Positions 16,181-24,662 of a stretch of 64,000 nt of DNA are shown one piece after another. The stretch lies in the NCBI RefSeq assembly GCF_001429045.1, contig NZ_LMHY01000006.1, positions 18,369 to 82,368 of the forward strand. The letters run 5' to 3'. The position numbers and the translations under genes are program-made. This DNA is from Pseudomonas sp. Root71. GTDB taxonomy: Bacteria > Pseudomonadota > Gammaproteobacteria > Pseudomonadales > Pseudomonadaceae. The stretch's first letter is position 1, and the number at the start of each line of letters is the position of its first letter. Below the pieces are notes generated by a model. It made no database searches. It saw only the letters and a list, made by a program, of their open reading frames with translations, and had not been told where the DNA came from.

Positions 16181-16964
16181 GCAATTTGTCGCCGTGCTCG
16201 GCGCCAACGGTGTTGGCCTGGGGCAACGGCAGGGTGCTGCAACCCACTGGCTGGGCAGCGTCGGCTACATCGACGAAGGCTTCCAGGCCTGGACGGTGGC
16301 CCTCGATACCCTTGACCGCTTGCTGGCCGAACACAGCGTTGCCAGGGCGGAACTGACCGTGGTGATCTCCGGGCACTTCAGCCGCTATTGCCTGGTGCCC
16401 TGGAGTGAGCAGATCAGCAGCCCGGCCGAATTGCTCGGCTTCGCCCACCTGTGTTTCGAAGACCTCTACGGTGCCCCGACGCAGCCCTGGAGCCTGGTGC
16501 TCTCGGCCGAACCCGCCGGTTACGATCGCATCGCCACCGCGCTGCCACAGGACTTGCTCGAACGCCTGCGCGCCCTGGTCCGTGCTCGCGGTTTGCGCCT
16601 GCGTTCGGTGCAGCCGTATCTGATGGTGGCGTTCAACCATTTCGATAAAAGCTTTGAAGCCGGGGACTTCCTGTTCGTGGTCGCCGAACCGGTGCGCAGC
16701 GTGTTGCTGCTGGCCCGGGAAGGACGCTGGACCTCGGTGCGTTCGGTGGGCAGCAGCGACAGCGATGCCGCGCTGACCGCGCTGATCGGTCGTGAAAACC
16801 AGTTGCAGGCTTCCACCAGCGAACGGCCGTTGAATGTCTACCTGCATGCACCGGCGCGCATCGATTCGCCTCCCGACGTGCCCGGCGTGCAGCTGCGCAG
16901 CCTCGAAGAAGACCGGACAGCCGCACGCGATTGCCTGTACCTCATGTCTCGGGCGGTGGCCTGA
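16161..16964 (+). CDS. PilM/GspL-like assembly protein
   Basis: 267 residues, GTG start at 16161 supported by GAGGAG, overlapping gspE by 20 bases. No membrane segment is visible. The pattern (LTVVISGHFSRYCLVPWSEQI, then VRARGLRLRSVQPYLMVAFN and FLFVVAEPVRSVLLLAREGRW) resembles the actin-like cytoplasmic part of GspL/PilM/MshI proteins. These dock GspE to the membrane platform. The following genes look like PilN and PilO, so the machine uses split PilM-N-O subunits instead of a classical GspL-GspM pair. Confidence 0.65.
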   Translation: MSLLSREQFVAVLGANGVGLGQRQGAATHWLGSVGYIDEGFQAWTVALDTLDRLLAEHSVARAELTVVISGHFSRYCLVPWSEQISSPAELLGFAHLCFEDLYGAPTQPWSLVLSAEPAGYDRIATALPQDLLERLRALVRARGLRLRSVQPYLMVAFNHFDKSFEAGDFLFVVAEPVRSVLLLAREGRWTSVRSVGSSDSDAALTALIGRENQLQASTSERPLNVYLHAPARIDSPPDVPGVQLRSLEEDRTAARDCLYLMSRAVA

Positions 16965-16965
16965 C

Positions 16966-17511
16966 ATGCGCCCCCTGATGCTCGACTTTCAGCCGCGCCG
17001 CCGTGCAGGCCCCTTGGGCTGGAGCCTGCTGGCCGGTGGCGTGGTGCTGACATTGACTTGCCTGATGGTGCAACAGCACCTGAGCAACGAGGCCGAACAG
17101 CAGCAGGGGCATCTGCAAACCACGCAGCGAGTGCTCACCGGCGATACCGGCAGCAAACTCAGCCTGACCCCGGCGCAAATTCGCGAGCAGGCGCATAACC
17201 TGGCGGAAATGCGCAAGGTCTCCCAGCAGTTGCGCCGCCCCTGGGAGCGCCTGTTCGCCACCCTTGAAGCCATGCCGCGGGACAACATTGCGCTGCTGAC
17301 CCTGACCCCGGACGCCCGCAAGGGCCAGGTGCGTATCAGCGCCGAGGCGCTGGACCTGGAAGCCATGCTCGATTTCCACCGTCGCCTCGAAGCCAGCGAC
17401 GAGCTGTCCGACGTGTCGCTGCTGAGCCACGAAATTGTCGCCAACGTGCCGGAACACCCGGTGCAGTTCAACCTGTCGGCCACCTGGGAGATCGGCGATG
17501 CAAATCCATAA
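16966..17511 (+). CDS. PilN-like inner-membrane assembly protein
   Basis: 181 residues. Short cytoplasmic N-terminus (LDFQPRRRAG), one membrane helix (about 20-40, WSLLAGGVVLTLTCLMVQQH), a coiled-coil stretch (QQHLSNEAEQQQGHLQTTQRVL) and a periplasmic ferredoxin-like domain. This is the PilN / GspL-C-terminal pattern. It starts one base after the previous stop and overlaps the next gene. Confidence 0.7.
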   Translation: MRPLMLDFQPRRRAGPLGWSLLAGGVVLTLTCLMVQQHLSNEAEQQQGHLQTTQRVLTGDTGSKLSLTPAQIREQAHNLAEMRKVSQQLRRPWERLFATLEAMPRDNIALLTLTPDARKGQVRISAEALDLEAMLDFHRRLEASDELSDVSLLSHEIVANVPEHPVQFNLSATWEIGDANP

Positions 17512-18046
17512 ATTGATCGTCCACGAATACCTGCAAGGCCTGGGCGTTCCGGGGCTGGCAGGGATGACCATGCTGGTGCTGGCGCTGAGCTATGGCCTGG
17601 TAGGTTTGCTGCCGGACTGGGAGTCGCTGCAAAGTCTCAGCCAGCAGACTCGCGAAGCCACCGAGTACCTGGCCAAGGTCGAAGACGGCAGCGTGGCCGC
17701 ACCGGTGGTGCCGCAGCGCCAGCTCGACGACTTCCGCAGCAAGTTGCCATCCCAGCCCCAGGCCACCGTGGCCATCGACAAGATCTATGCCCTGGCCGCC
17801 CAGGAGCGCATCACCTTGTCCCGGGGTGAATACTCCCTGGGCGTGGACCCCAAGACGCACCTGGCCCGTTATCAGATTCTGCTGCCGGTACGTGGCAGCT
17901 ACCCGCAACTGCGGCGTTTCCTGCACGCCTTGCTCGGCCAGTTGCCGGCAGTGGTGCTCGAGGATGTGGAGCTTTCGCGCAAGAATATCGCCGATACCGA
18001 CCTGACCGGGCGGATCCGCATGACCCTTTACCTGTCGAGGTCATGA
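17498..18046 (+). CDS. PilO/GspM-like inner-membrane assembly protein
   Basis: 182 residues. One membrane helix (about 22-40, LAGMTMLVLALSYGLVGLLP), a coiled coil (WESLQSLSQQTREATEYLAKVED), then a periplasmic domain with the PilO-like segment TVAIDKIYALAAQERITLSRGEYSLG and YPQLRRFLHALLGQLPAVVLEDVELSR. Such proteins pair with PilN to align the platform with the secretin. It overlaps both neighbours by a few bases. Confidence 0.75.
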   Translation: MQIHKLIVHEYLQGLGVPGLAGMTMLVLALSYGLVGLLPDWESLQSLSQQTREATEYLAKVEDGSVAAPVVPQRQLDDFRSKLPSQPQATVAIDKIYALAAQERITLSRGEYSLGVDPKTHLARYQILLPVRGSYPQLRRFLHALLGQLPAVVLEDVELSRKNIADTDLTGRIRMTLYLSRS

Positions 18047-18564
18047 TGAATACCAAACGCGTGGCGGGTTGGGTGGCGTTCTTCGGTGTAGCGGCAGCGC
18101 TCGCCTGGCTCCCCGAATACTTCAATCAGGCCGACGACAGCGACCTTGCGGTGGCCACCGTGGCTACCCCAGTCAAGGGCAAGACCCCGGGCGCACCGAC
18201 GGCTGCATCGAGTGCCGCTGCGCTGACGCCGATCAAGGACCTGAGCCCGGCAGGCGACCTGTTCGCCGCCCGCAGCTGGATAGCGGCGCCGGCCCCTGGC
18301 ACCGTCACTGAACAACCGGTAGTCGTTACTCCGGTGGTGCAAGTCCCCACGGCACCACCGTTGCCCTTCCAGTTTGTCGGCAGGCTGCATGACCATTCCG
18401 ATCTGCAGGTGTTCTTGCAGAGCGGCGAAAAAATATACGTCGTGCGCAAGGGGGATGTCATCGACGAAACCTGGCGGATCGAGCGGATTTCCGAGAAGGA
18501 ACTGAGCCTGGTCTACCTGCCTCTGCGTTTGGCGCAGACTTTGTCTGTGGGGAGTACGGAATGA
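18046..18564 (+). CDS. GspC/PilP-like linker protein
   Basis: 172 residues. One N-terminal membrane helix (GWVAFFGVAAALAWLPEYF), a low-complexity Ala/Pro/Thr linker (about 45-105), and a C-terminal small beta domain (PLPFQFVGRLHDHSDLQVFLQSGEKIYVVRKGDVIDETWRIERI). This is the homology-region fold of GspC and PilP, which contacts the secretin N-domains. I prefer the second ATG at 18046, five bases from GAGG; the first ATG (18043) is only two bases away. Confidence 0.75.
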   Translation: MNTKRVAGWVAFFGVAAALAWLPEYFNQADDSDLAVATVATPVKGKTPGAPTAASSAAALTPIKDLSPAGDLFAARSWIAAPAPGTVTEQPVVVTPVVQVPTAPPLPFQFVGRLHDHSDLQVFLQSGEKIYVVRKGDVIDETWRIERISEKELSLVYLPLRLAQTLSVGSTE

Positions 18565-20387
18565 ACAAATCCCGTTTGTTGATGAGCCTTTGTCTCTGCG
18601 CTGGGCTGGCCGCATGCAGTTCCGCGCAGCTCGCCAAGGATGAAGCTTCGGCCCTGATCGAATCGGGCCAGTACGAAGCCGGTCTGGCCCGCATCGAAGA
18701 GGGATTGCGGGAAAACCCTCGCGATACCGATTTGCACATGGCCCTCAACAACGGACGGGCCCTCGCCGTGAAGTCGCTGCTGAGCCAGGCCGACATGGAC
18801 CGCACCCAGCGTAATTTCGCCGGGGCCCGCATGACTTACAGCCGGGTCTTGAATATCGAGCCGAACAACCGTCGCGCCCAGGACTCCCTGCGCCAGCTCG
18901 ACTACCTGCGCAGCATGGATGAGAAACTCGAACTGGCCCGTGGCGACCTGCGTCGCGGTGACATCTACGGTGCCGACCGCCAGGTCAAGCAGATTCTCGA
19001 ACTGGACCCGAAGAACGAAGGCGCCCTGGAACTGCAAGACAGCATCCGCCTGGTGCAGAGCCGCAACGTGGTGCAGTACCCCCAGCTGCGCACGCGCCTT
19101 GACCGGCCGGTGACTCTGGAATTTCGCGATGCCAACCTCAAGACCATTTTCGAAGTGCTGTCCCAGGTCGCCGGCCTGAACTTCATCTTCGACAAGGACC
19201 TGCGCCCGGACATGAAAGCCACGATCTTCGTACGTGACGTGCGTATCGAAGACGCCGTGGATCTGCTGCTGCAACAGAACCAGCTGCATCAGAAAGTGGT
19301 GAATGAAAACACCGTGCTGATCTACCCGGACTCGCCGCAGAAGATCAAGGATTACCAGGAACTGGTGATGCGTACCTTCTACCTGACCAGCATCGATGCC
19401 AACACGGCGTTGAACATGATCAAGACCATGCTCAAGACCCGCGACGTGTTCGTCGATGAGCGCCTCAACACCCTGACCATGCGCGATACCGGCGACGCGG
19501 TGCGCATGGCGGAAAAACTCCTGCAATCGCAGGACCAGTCCAACCCGGAAGTGGTGCTGGAAGTGGAAGTGATGGAAGTCGCCCGCCAGCGCATTCTCGA
19601 CCTTGGCCTGCAATGGCCCAACACCTTTGGCGTGGTCAACAGCGACGGCTCGGCGGTGACCCTTCTCGATCAGCTAAAAGGCATCAACTCCGGCCGCATC
19701 ACGATCTCGCCATCGCCCCAGGCCAAGATCAATGCCCAGGACAAGGACATCAACACCCTGGCCAGCCCTGTGATCCGGGTCAGCAACCGCGAACAGGCGC
19801 GCATCCACATCGGTCAGCGTGTGCCGATCATCAGCGCCACCTCGGTGCCTTCGACCCAGGGCCCGGTGATCACCGAAAGCGTGACCTACCTCGACGTCGG
19901 TCTGAAGCTCGAAGTGCAACCCATCGTGCACCTGAACAACGAAGTGGCGATCAAGATCGCGCTGGAAGTCAGTAACGCCACGCCGCTGACGCCGACCGCT
20001 CAGGGCACCATTCCGGTCCAGGTCGATACGCGCAACGCCCAGACCACTCTGCGCCTGCATGACGGAGAAACCCAGATCCTCGCCGGGCTGGTGCGCAACG
20101 ACCATGGCAGCACCGGCAACAAGATCCCCGGCCTGGGTGACATTCCCGGCCTGGGTCGCCTGTTCGGCAGCAACAAGGACGACGTCAGCAAATCCGAACT
20201 GGTGTTGTCGATCACCCCACGGATCGTGCGCAACCTGCCGTACCAGAGCCCGTCGGACATGGAATTCCAGACCGGTACCGAAACCAGCATGCACATCCAG
20301 GCACCGGACCGTTCGATGAGCACGACGGTTCAGACCAACCCCATGAACGCACCGATCGCCACCACCGTTACCGTTGGGAAGCCTTGA
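18561..20387 (+). CDS. gspD: Secretin lipoprotein with N-terminal TPR region (GspD/MshL-like)
   Basis: 608 residues. Lipoprotein signal (LCAGLAACS, C19), then TPR-like repeats (about 25-140: YEAGLARIEEGLRENPRDTD, RNFAGARMTYSRVLNIEPNN, GDIYGADRQVKQILELDPKN). Next come an STN-like domain (VTLEFRDANLKTIFEVLSQVAGLNFIFDKDL), one N1-type domain, and the secretin core with VPIISATSVPSTQG and LAGLVRNDHGSTGNKIPGLGDIPGLGRLF. It forms the outer-membrane channel. The attached TPR and lipid anchor may make it self-piloting. The symbol is by function; its closest relative could be a pilus-type secretin. Confidence 0.88.
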   Translation: MNKSRLLMSLCLCAGLAACSSAQLAKDEASALIESGQYEAGLARIEEGLRENPRDTDLHMALNNGRALAVKSLLSQADMDRTQRNFAGARMTYSRVLNIEPNNRRAQDSLRQLDYLRSMDEKLELARGDLRRGDIYGADRQVKQILELDPKNEGALELQDSIRLVQSRNVVQYPQLRTRLDRPVTLEFRDANLKTIFEVLSQVAGLNFIFDKDLRPDMKATIFVRDVRIEDAVDLLLQQNQLHQKVVNENTVLIYPDSPQKIKDYQELVMRTFYLTSIDANTALNMIKTMLKTRDVFVDERLNTLTMRDTGDAVRMAEKLLQSQDQSNPEVVLEVEVMEVARQRILDLGLQWPNTFGVVNSDGSAVTLLDQLKGINSGRITISPSPQAKINAQDKDINTLASPVIRVSNREQARIHIGQRVPIISATSVPSTQGPVITESVTYLDVGLKLEVQPIVHLNNEVAIKIALEVSNATPLTPTAQGTIPVQVDTRNAQTTLRLHDGETQILAGLVRNDHGSTGNKIPGLGDIPGLGRLFGSNKDDVSKSELVLSITPRIVRNLPYQSPSDMEFQTGTETSMHIQAPDRSMSTTVQTNPMNAPIATTVTVGKP

Positions 20388-20389
20388 TC

Positions 20390-20863
20390 ATGAACGCCTC
20401 GCAACGCGGTTTTACCCTGGTCGAAGTGGTGGTGACGCTCGCCTTGGTCGGCCTGCTGGCCGGCATGGCCGCACCGCTGACCGAGACCGTGGTGCGCCGG
20501 GGCAAAGAGCAGGACCTGCGGACCGCGCTGTACCAGATCCGCGATGCCATCGATGCTTACAAGCAGGCCTTCGACGCCGGCTACATCGAGAAGTCGATCG
20601 ACAGCAGCGGCTACCCGCCGAACCTGCAAGTGTTGGTCGAGGGTGTGCGTGACACGCGCAGCCCCAAGGGCGCCAAGTTCTACTTCCTGCGGCGCATCCC
20701 CCGTGACCCGCTGGCAGTCGTCAAGCGTGACGACGAGGGCGGCTGGGGCCTGCGTTCCTATGACAGTTCGGCTGAGAACCCGCGGGAGGGCCAGGACGTC
20801 TTTGACGTTTACTCCAAGGCACGCGGCAAGGGTCTCAATGGCATCGCCTACCGAGAGTGGTGA
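20390..20863 (+). CDS. Pseudopilin (GspG/GspH-like)
   Basis: 157 residues. Prepilin leader MNASQRG before FTLVEVVVTLALVGLLAGMA (Glu at mature position 5). The C-terminal domain includes YPPNLQVLVEGVRD and FYFLRRIPRDPLAV. The start at 20390 is three bases after the secretin stop, with GGGAAG upstream. It is the first of three pseudopilins in a row. Confidence 0.85.
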   Translation: MNASQRGFTLVEVVVTLALVGLLAGMAAPLTETVVRRGKEQDLRTALYQIRDAIDAYKQAFDAGYIEKSIDSSGYPPNLQVLVEGVRDTRSPKGAKFYFLRRIPRDPLAVVKRDDEGGWGLRSYDSSAENPREGQDVFDVYSKARGKGLNGIAYREW

Positions 20864-20867
20864 GCAT

Positions 20868-21242
20868 ATGCGTCGGCAAAAGGGCTTTACCCTGATTGAA
20901 CTGATGGTGGTCATGGCGATCATCGCGACCTTGATGACGATCGCCTTGCCACGCTACTTCGGCAGCCTGGAGGCCTCCAAGGAGACCACCCTGCGCCAGA
21001 GCCTGTCGTCCATGCGCGAGGCACTGGATCACTATTACGGGGACACCGGGCGTTATCCCGACTCCATCGAACAGCTGGTCGAACTGCGCTACCTGCGCAA
21101 CCAGCCGCTGGATCCGATTGCCGAGCGCAAGGACACCTGGGTCATGGTCGCGCCACCGGATGGCGTGGCGGGCGGGGTGTCCGATATCAAGAGTGGGGCC
21201 AGCGGGAGGGCGCGCGATGGCAGCCTTTATTCCGAGTGGTAA
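20868..21242 (+). CDS. Pseudopilin (GspG-like, short)
   Basis: 124 residues. Leader MRRQKG before FTLIELMVVMAIIATLMTIALP (Glu at mature position 5), then YYGDTGRYPDSIEQLVELRYLRNQPLDPI, typical of GspG-type major pseudopilins. The usual calcium loop is reduced to GVSDIKSGASGRARDGSLYSEW. It starts four bases after the preceding stop. Whether it or the gene at 9529 is the main pilin of this machine is open. Confidence 0.85.
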   Translation: MRRQKGFTLIELMVVMAIIATLMTIALPRYFGSLEASKETTLRQSLSSMREALDHYYGDTGRYPDSIEQLVELRYLRNQPLDPIAERKDTWVMVAPPDGVAGGVSDIKSGASGRARDGSLYSEW

Positions 21243-21756
21243 ACCTGCGAACCAGGATGGCTTTACCTACCTGGGTGTGCTGTTTCTGATCGTCGTGCTG
21301 GGCATGGGCCTGGCCAGTGCCGGCGAGTTGTGGGCCACCGCTTCTCGCCGTGATCGGGAAATGCAGTTGCTCTGGGCCGGTACGCAGTATGCCCAGGCGT
21401 TGCGCAGCTATCACCGCAGTTCACCCGGTATGGCCCAGTATCCGAAAGAGCTCAAGGACCTGTTGCAGGACGAGCGTTTCCCGACGGCCAGGCATCACCT
21501 GCGGCAGTTGTACCCGGAGCCGATGACGGGTGGCGAGTGGGAGCTGATGCGCGATTTGGACGGGCGGATCAGCGGTGTGTATTGCCCGTCCGAGCAGAAG
21601 CCGCTCAAGCAAGAGAACTTCCCCAGCCAGTGGGCGGACTTCAAGGGCATGGCCAGTTACAAGGACTGGCAGTTCGTGGCCGAGAAAGTCGTTCTCGATG
21701 GCACCGACGGGCCGCCGAAAGAACAGTCCACCGGGCCCCAGGCATTGCAGCCTTGA
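21217..21756 (+). CDS. Pseudopilin-like protein lacking Glu5
   Basis: 179 residues, overlapping the previous gene by 26 bases. Leader-like MAAFIPSGKPANQDG precedes FTYLGVLFLIVVLGMGLASAGELW. The residue five places after the cleavage site is glycine instead of glutamate. GspK-type tip pseudopilins also lack this glutamate, but this protein is much shorter than GspK. The globular part contains two features seen in degraded GspG-like proteins (YPKELKDLLQDERFPTARHHLRQLYPEPMTG). Last gene of the secretion unit. Confidence 0.8.
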   Translation: MAAFIPSGKPANQDGFTYLGVLFLIVVLGMGLASAGELWATASRRDREMQLLWAGTQYAQALRSYHRSSPGMAQYPKELKDLLQDERFPTARHHLRQLYPEPMTGGEWELMRDLDGRISGVYCPSEQKPLKQENFPSQWADFKGMASYKDWQFVAEKVVLDGTDGPPKEQSTGPQALQP

Positions 21757-21810
21757 ACCTCGGGAGCGGGTTTGACAGGCAACACATTTCCGCCAAATGT
21801 ACCCGGTCCA

Positions 21811-21860
21811 ATTGTGGGAGCGGGCTTGCTCCGGGCGGCGTTCCGACGAAGGCGGCCTGA
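21811..21860. repeat. Half-REP
   Basis: TTGTGGGAGCGGGCTTGCTC followed by CGGGCGGCGTTCC instead of the usual CGCGAAGG, so this copy carries a small rearrangement. It then continues into the common linker GGCGGCCTGACAGCCGACC. Confidence 0.7.
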
Positions 21861-21929
21861 CAGCCGACCTGTCTTTTGTTGACCGTGTACATATCCATTG
21901 CTGCGGTAACGGCGGCTTATGGTTTCGCC

Positions 21930-22172
21930 CTTACGGCGAGTCACTTTTTTTACAAGCGCCTAAAAAAAGTAACCAAAAAAACGCTCGCCCCGAACGTACG
22001 GCCCCTCGAGTTCGACTGCGTCGAACGGCGCTGCGCGCCAATCCCCGGATAAACACCTCCACTCAGCCTTCCGAGGGGGCGGGTGGATCAAGATCAAGAG
22101 CTGCAGGCGAGCTAACGCTCGGCCTGATGAGTGGTGAAAAGCGTGGGTGTACGCCGACTTGCCTTTGCTCTT
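21930..22172 (+). repeat. Long dispersed repeat (second copy)
   Basis: This stretch contains AAAAAAAGTAACCAAAAAAACG, a CCCCTCGAGTTCGACTGCG block and the 53-bp segment identical to the window start. It runs directly into a REP array exactly as at position 1. It carries no supported reading frame. I recall similar blocks scattered in Pseudomonas genomes, but the repeat itself is shown here by the second copy. Confidence 0.7.
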
Positions 22173-22345
22173 CTGTGGGAGCGAGCTTGCTCGCGATGAC
22201 GGCCTGCCAGCCGACCAATTTCTTTCGAATGTACCCAGCCCAACTGTGGGAGCGGGCTTGCCCGCGAAGGCGGCCTGACAGCCGACCAACCTCTTGCAGT
22301 CATACCCGGATCAACTGTGGGAGCGAGCTTGCTCGCGATGGCGGC
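22173..22345 (+). repeat. REP array, three direct copies at 71-bp spacing
   Basis: CTGTGGGAGCG copies start at 22173, 22244 and 22315, each followed by GGCGGCCT or GACGGCCTGCCAGCCGACCAA linkers. The 71-bp period is the same as in the array at 94-407. Confidence 0.85.
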
Positions 22346-22383
22346 CTTACAACCAATGATAATCCTTTGGTTCATACCAACAA

Positions 22384-22517
22384 TGTGGCGAGGGAGCTTG
22401 CTCCCGCTCGGCTGCGCAGCAGTCGCAAATCCATTCAGCGGGGGCTGACTCGCAAACCGCACTGTCTGATCTCGGGGCCGCTTCGCAGCCCAGCGGGAGC
22501 AAGCTCCCTCGCCACAG
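22384..22517. repeat. REPIN of the GTGGCGAGGGAGCTTGCTCCC class
   Basis: TGTGGCGAGGGAGCTTGCTC and its inverted copy flank about 90 bp containing GCTGCGCAGCAGTCGCA. It is a different REP class from the neighbouring array and ends 17 bases before a NUDIX gene's stop. Confidence 0.85.
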
Positions 22518-22533
22518 GATTTGTGTACGCCCT

Positions 22534-22974
22534 TCAGACGTTTTCCAGCATCGTGATCAACTGCTCCGGCCACACCGTTTCTCGGGTCTCTCGCAGTTCG
22601 GCTACGGACCACCATTTATGGTCCGCCATTACCCGGACTTCGTTAGCCGTCCATCCCTCACGGGACAGGCGTTCACTGTCGGTATGAACCACAAAATACC
22701 GTTCAACCGACAGCACCGTTTCACCACTGGGCAGCATCATCGGAAAACGCCGCTCTGCAACGCTGGCTCCCACGGCAGCGACATTCAGTCCGGTTTCTTC
22801 AAACAGTTCACGAACCGCCGCAGCCTCGAAGGATTCTCCTTGCTCAAGACCTCCACCGGGTGTCGCCCAGTGGCTTTGGCCAGCGAGGGCATCGTTTTTG
22901 TGTTGGAAGTGAAACAGCAGAACCTGTTGCGAGGGATTGATCACCAGCAGTCTGGCGGAACTGCGCTGGCGCAT
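22534..22974 (-). CDS. NUDIX hydrolase
   Basis: 146 residues with a complete Nudix box, GGLEQGE followed seven residues later by RELFEETG (about 41-63), which binds the divalent metal and diphosphate. NUDIX enzymes hydrolyse nucleoside-diphosphate-linked compounds; the substrate here cannot be read from sequence. I prefer the ATG at 22974, preceded by GGAAAG, over a GTG 39 bases upstream that has no site. The gene stands alone between a REPIN and ppnN, in the same direction as ppnN. Confidence 0.85.
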   Translation of the reverse strand: MRQRSSARLLVINPSQQVLLFHFQHKNDALAGQSHWATPGGGLEQGESFEAAAVRELFEETGLNVAAVGASVAERRFPMMLPSGETVLSVERYFVVHTDSERLSREGWTANEVRVMADHKWWSVAELRETRETVWPEQLITMLENV

Positions 22975-23062
22975 TTTTTCTTTCCATAGAGTGCCGCGAA
23001 TCGCAGCTTTCACTGCGGTTCGCGACGGTAAAGCTCATGTCGGCATTTCTACACCGAATTAG

Positions 23063-24436
23063 TTACGCAACGACTCGATAACACGGCACATAAGCCGCGC
23101 CGCCCGGCAGTTTCATGCGGTGCTGGGCGACGAAGGCTTTGAGCAGCAGGTCCAGCGGTTGCATGATCGCCGCGTCGCCACGGATCTGGTACGGCCCGTG
23201 GTCTTCGATCAGGCGGATGCCCTTGTCCTTGACGTTACCGGCGACGATGCCGGAGAACGCACGGCGCAGGTTGGCCGCCAGTTCGTGGGCGGGCAGGTCG
23301 AGGCTCAGTTTCAGGTTGGCCATGTTTTCGTGGGTCGGGTCGAACGGGCGCTGGAAGCCTTCGTCGATTTTCAGCAGCCAGTTGAAGTGGAACGCATCGT
23401 TGCGCTCGCGGCGGAACTGCTTGACCGCCTTGAGGCCCTGGGTCATTTGTCGCGCCACTTCGGCCGGGTCATCGATGATGATCTGGTAGTGCTGCTTGGC
23501 GGCGTCGCCCAGGGTGGCACCGACGAACGCGTCCAGTTGTTCCAGGTACGGCGCAGCGTGTTTCGGCCCGGTGAGGATGACCGGGAAGGGCAGGCCTTCA
23601 TTGCCCGGATGCATCAGGATGCCCAGCAGGTACAGGAACTCTTCGGCCGTACCGGCGCCGCCGGGGAAGATGATGATGCCGTGGCCGACGCGGACGAAGG
23701 CTTCCAGGCGCTTTTCGATGTCCGGCAGGATCACCAGTTCGTTGACGATCGGGTTCGGCGCTTCGGCGGCGATGATCCCGGGTTCCGTCAGGCCCAGGTA
23801 GCGGCCGCCGTGGATGCGTTGCTTGGCGTGGGCGATGGTCGCGCCTTTCATCGGGCCTTTCATCACACCGGGGCCGCAACCGGTGCAGATGTCCAGGCTG
23901 CGCAGGCCCAGTTCGTGGCCGACTTTCTTGGTGTATTTGTATTCTTCGGTGTTGATCGAGTGCCCGCCCCAGCACACCACAATCCTCGGCTCGACCCCGG
24001 GACGCAGGGTGCGGGCGTTGCGCAGCAGGTGGAAGACGTAGTCGCTGATGCCCTGGGAGGTGCTCAAATCGATGCGTTGGCTGTCGAGTTCATTTTCGGT
24101 GTAGACGATGTCGCGCAGGGCGCTGAACAGCATTTCCCGGGTGCTGGCGATCATTTCGCCGTCGACGAAGGCGTCGGCCGGGGCGTTCAGCAATTCCAGG
24201 CGCACGCCGCGGTCCTGCTGGTGAATGCGGATTTCAAAATCCTTGTAGGCTTCAAGGATAGTCTTGGCGTTGTCGACATGGGCGCCGGTGTTGAGGATGG
24301 CCAGGGCGCACTGGCGGAAGAGGGTGTAGGTGCTGCCGGAACCGGCTTCGCTCAATTGCTGGACTTCCCGTTGCGAGAGCGTTTCCAGGCTGCCTTTGGG
24401 ACTGACGGAGGCGTTGATAACTTGGCGTTGGGTCAT
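23063..24436 (-). CDS. ppnN: Pyrimidine/purine nucleotide 5'-monophosphate nucleosidase PpnN (YgdH)
   Basis: 457 residues, the family's usual length (E. coli 454). An N-terminal DUF4478 region and C-terminal DUF3412 region flank a LOG-type Rossmann core with VVCWGGHSIN, CTGCGPGVMKGPMKGA and the signature FPGGAGTAEEFLYLLG. PpnN cleaves nucleotide monophosphates to base and ribose 5-phosphate in the cytoplasm and is stimulated by (p)ppGpp in E. coli. It is monocistronic here. The start at 24436 gives the expected N-terminus. Confidence 0.93.
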   Translation of the reverse strand: MTQRQVINASVSPKGSLETLSQREVQQLSEAGSGSTYTLFRQCALAILNTGAHVDNAKTILEAYKDFEIRIHQQDRGVRLELLNAPADAFVDGEMIASTREMLFSALRDIVYTENELDSQRIDLSTSQGISDYVFHLLRNARTLRPGVEPRIVVCWGGHSINTEEYKYTKKVGHELGLRSLDICTGCGPGVMKGPMKGATIAHAKQRIHGGRYLGLTEPGIIAAEAPNPIVNELVILPDIEKRLEAFVRVGHGIIIFPGGAGTAEEFLYLLGILMHPGNEGLPFPVILTGPKHAAPYLEQLDAFVGATLGDAAKQHYQIIIDDPAEVARQMTQGLKAVKQFRRERNDAFHFNWLLKIDEGFQRPFDPTHENMANLKLSLDLPAHELAANLRRAFSGIVAGNVKDKGIRLIEDHGPYQIRGDAAIMQPLDLLLKAFVAQHRMKLPGGAAYVPCYRVVA

Positions 24437-24662
24437 TCAATGATCCTTAAAACGATGTCATTCACACAGCAACTACGAATGGCATCCGAATAATGTGTAT
24501 TCATGAAAGAAGATGGCACGAACTGCGCGGTCTTGCCACGTCCCCCGCTTGACGATGAAAAGATGAAAAGGCGCCCCAGCATAGCTAAATCCCGCGCAGA
24601 GGCGATAATGGCCCGCTGTCTTTTTGCCTCAGACCCCTTTCAAGCTCAGGAAACCCGACGCA

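Noticed and set aside
14483..16207. 574-codon open frame on the minus strand
   Set aside because: Exact antisense shadow of gspE; composition is unlike a real protein.
22112..22615. Minus-strand frame across the second REP array
   Set aside because: Consists of translated REP units shared with the first array, no initiation site.
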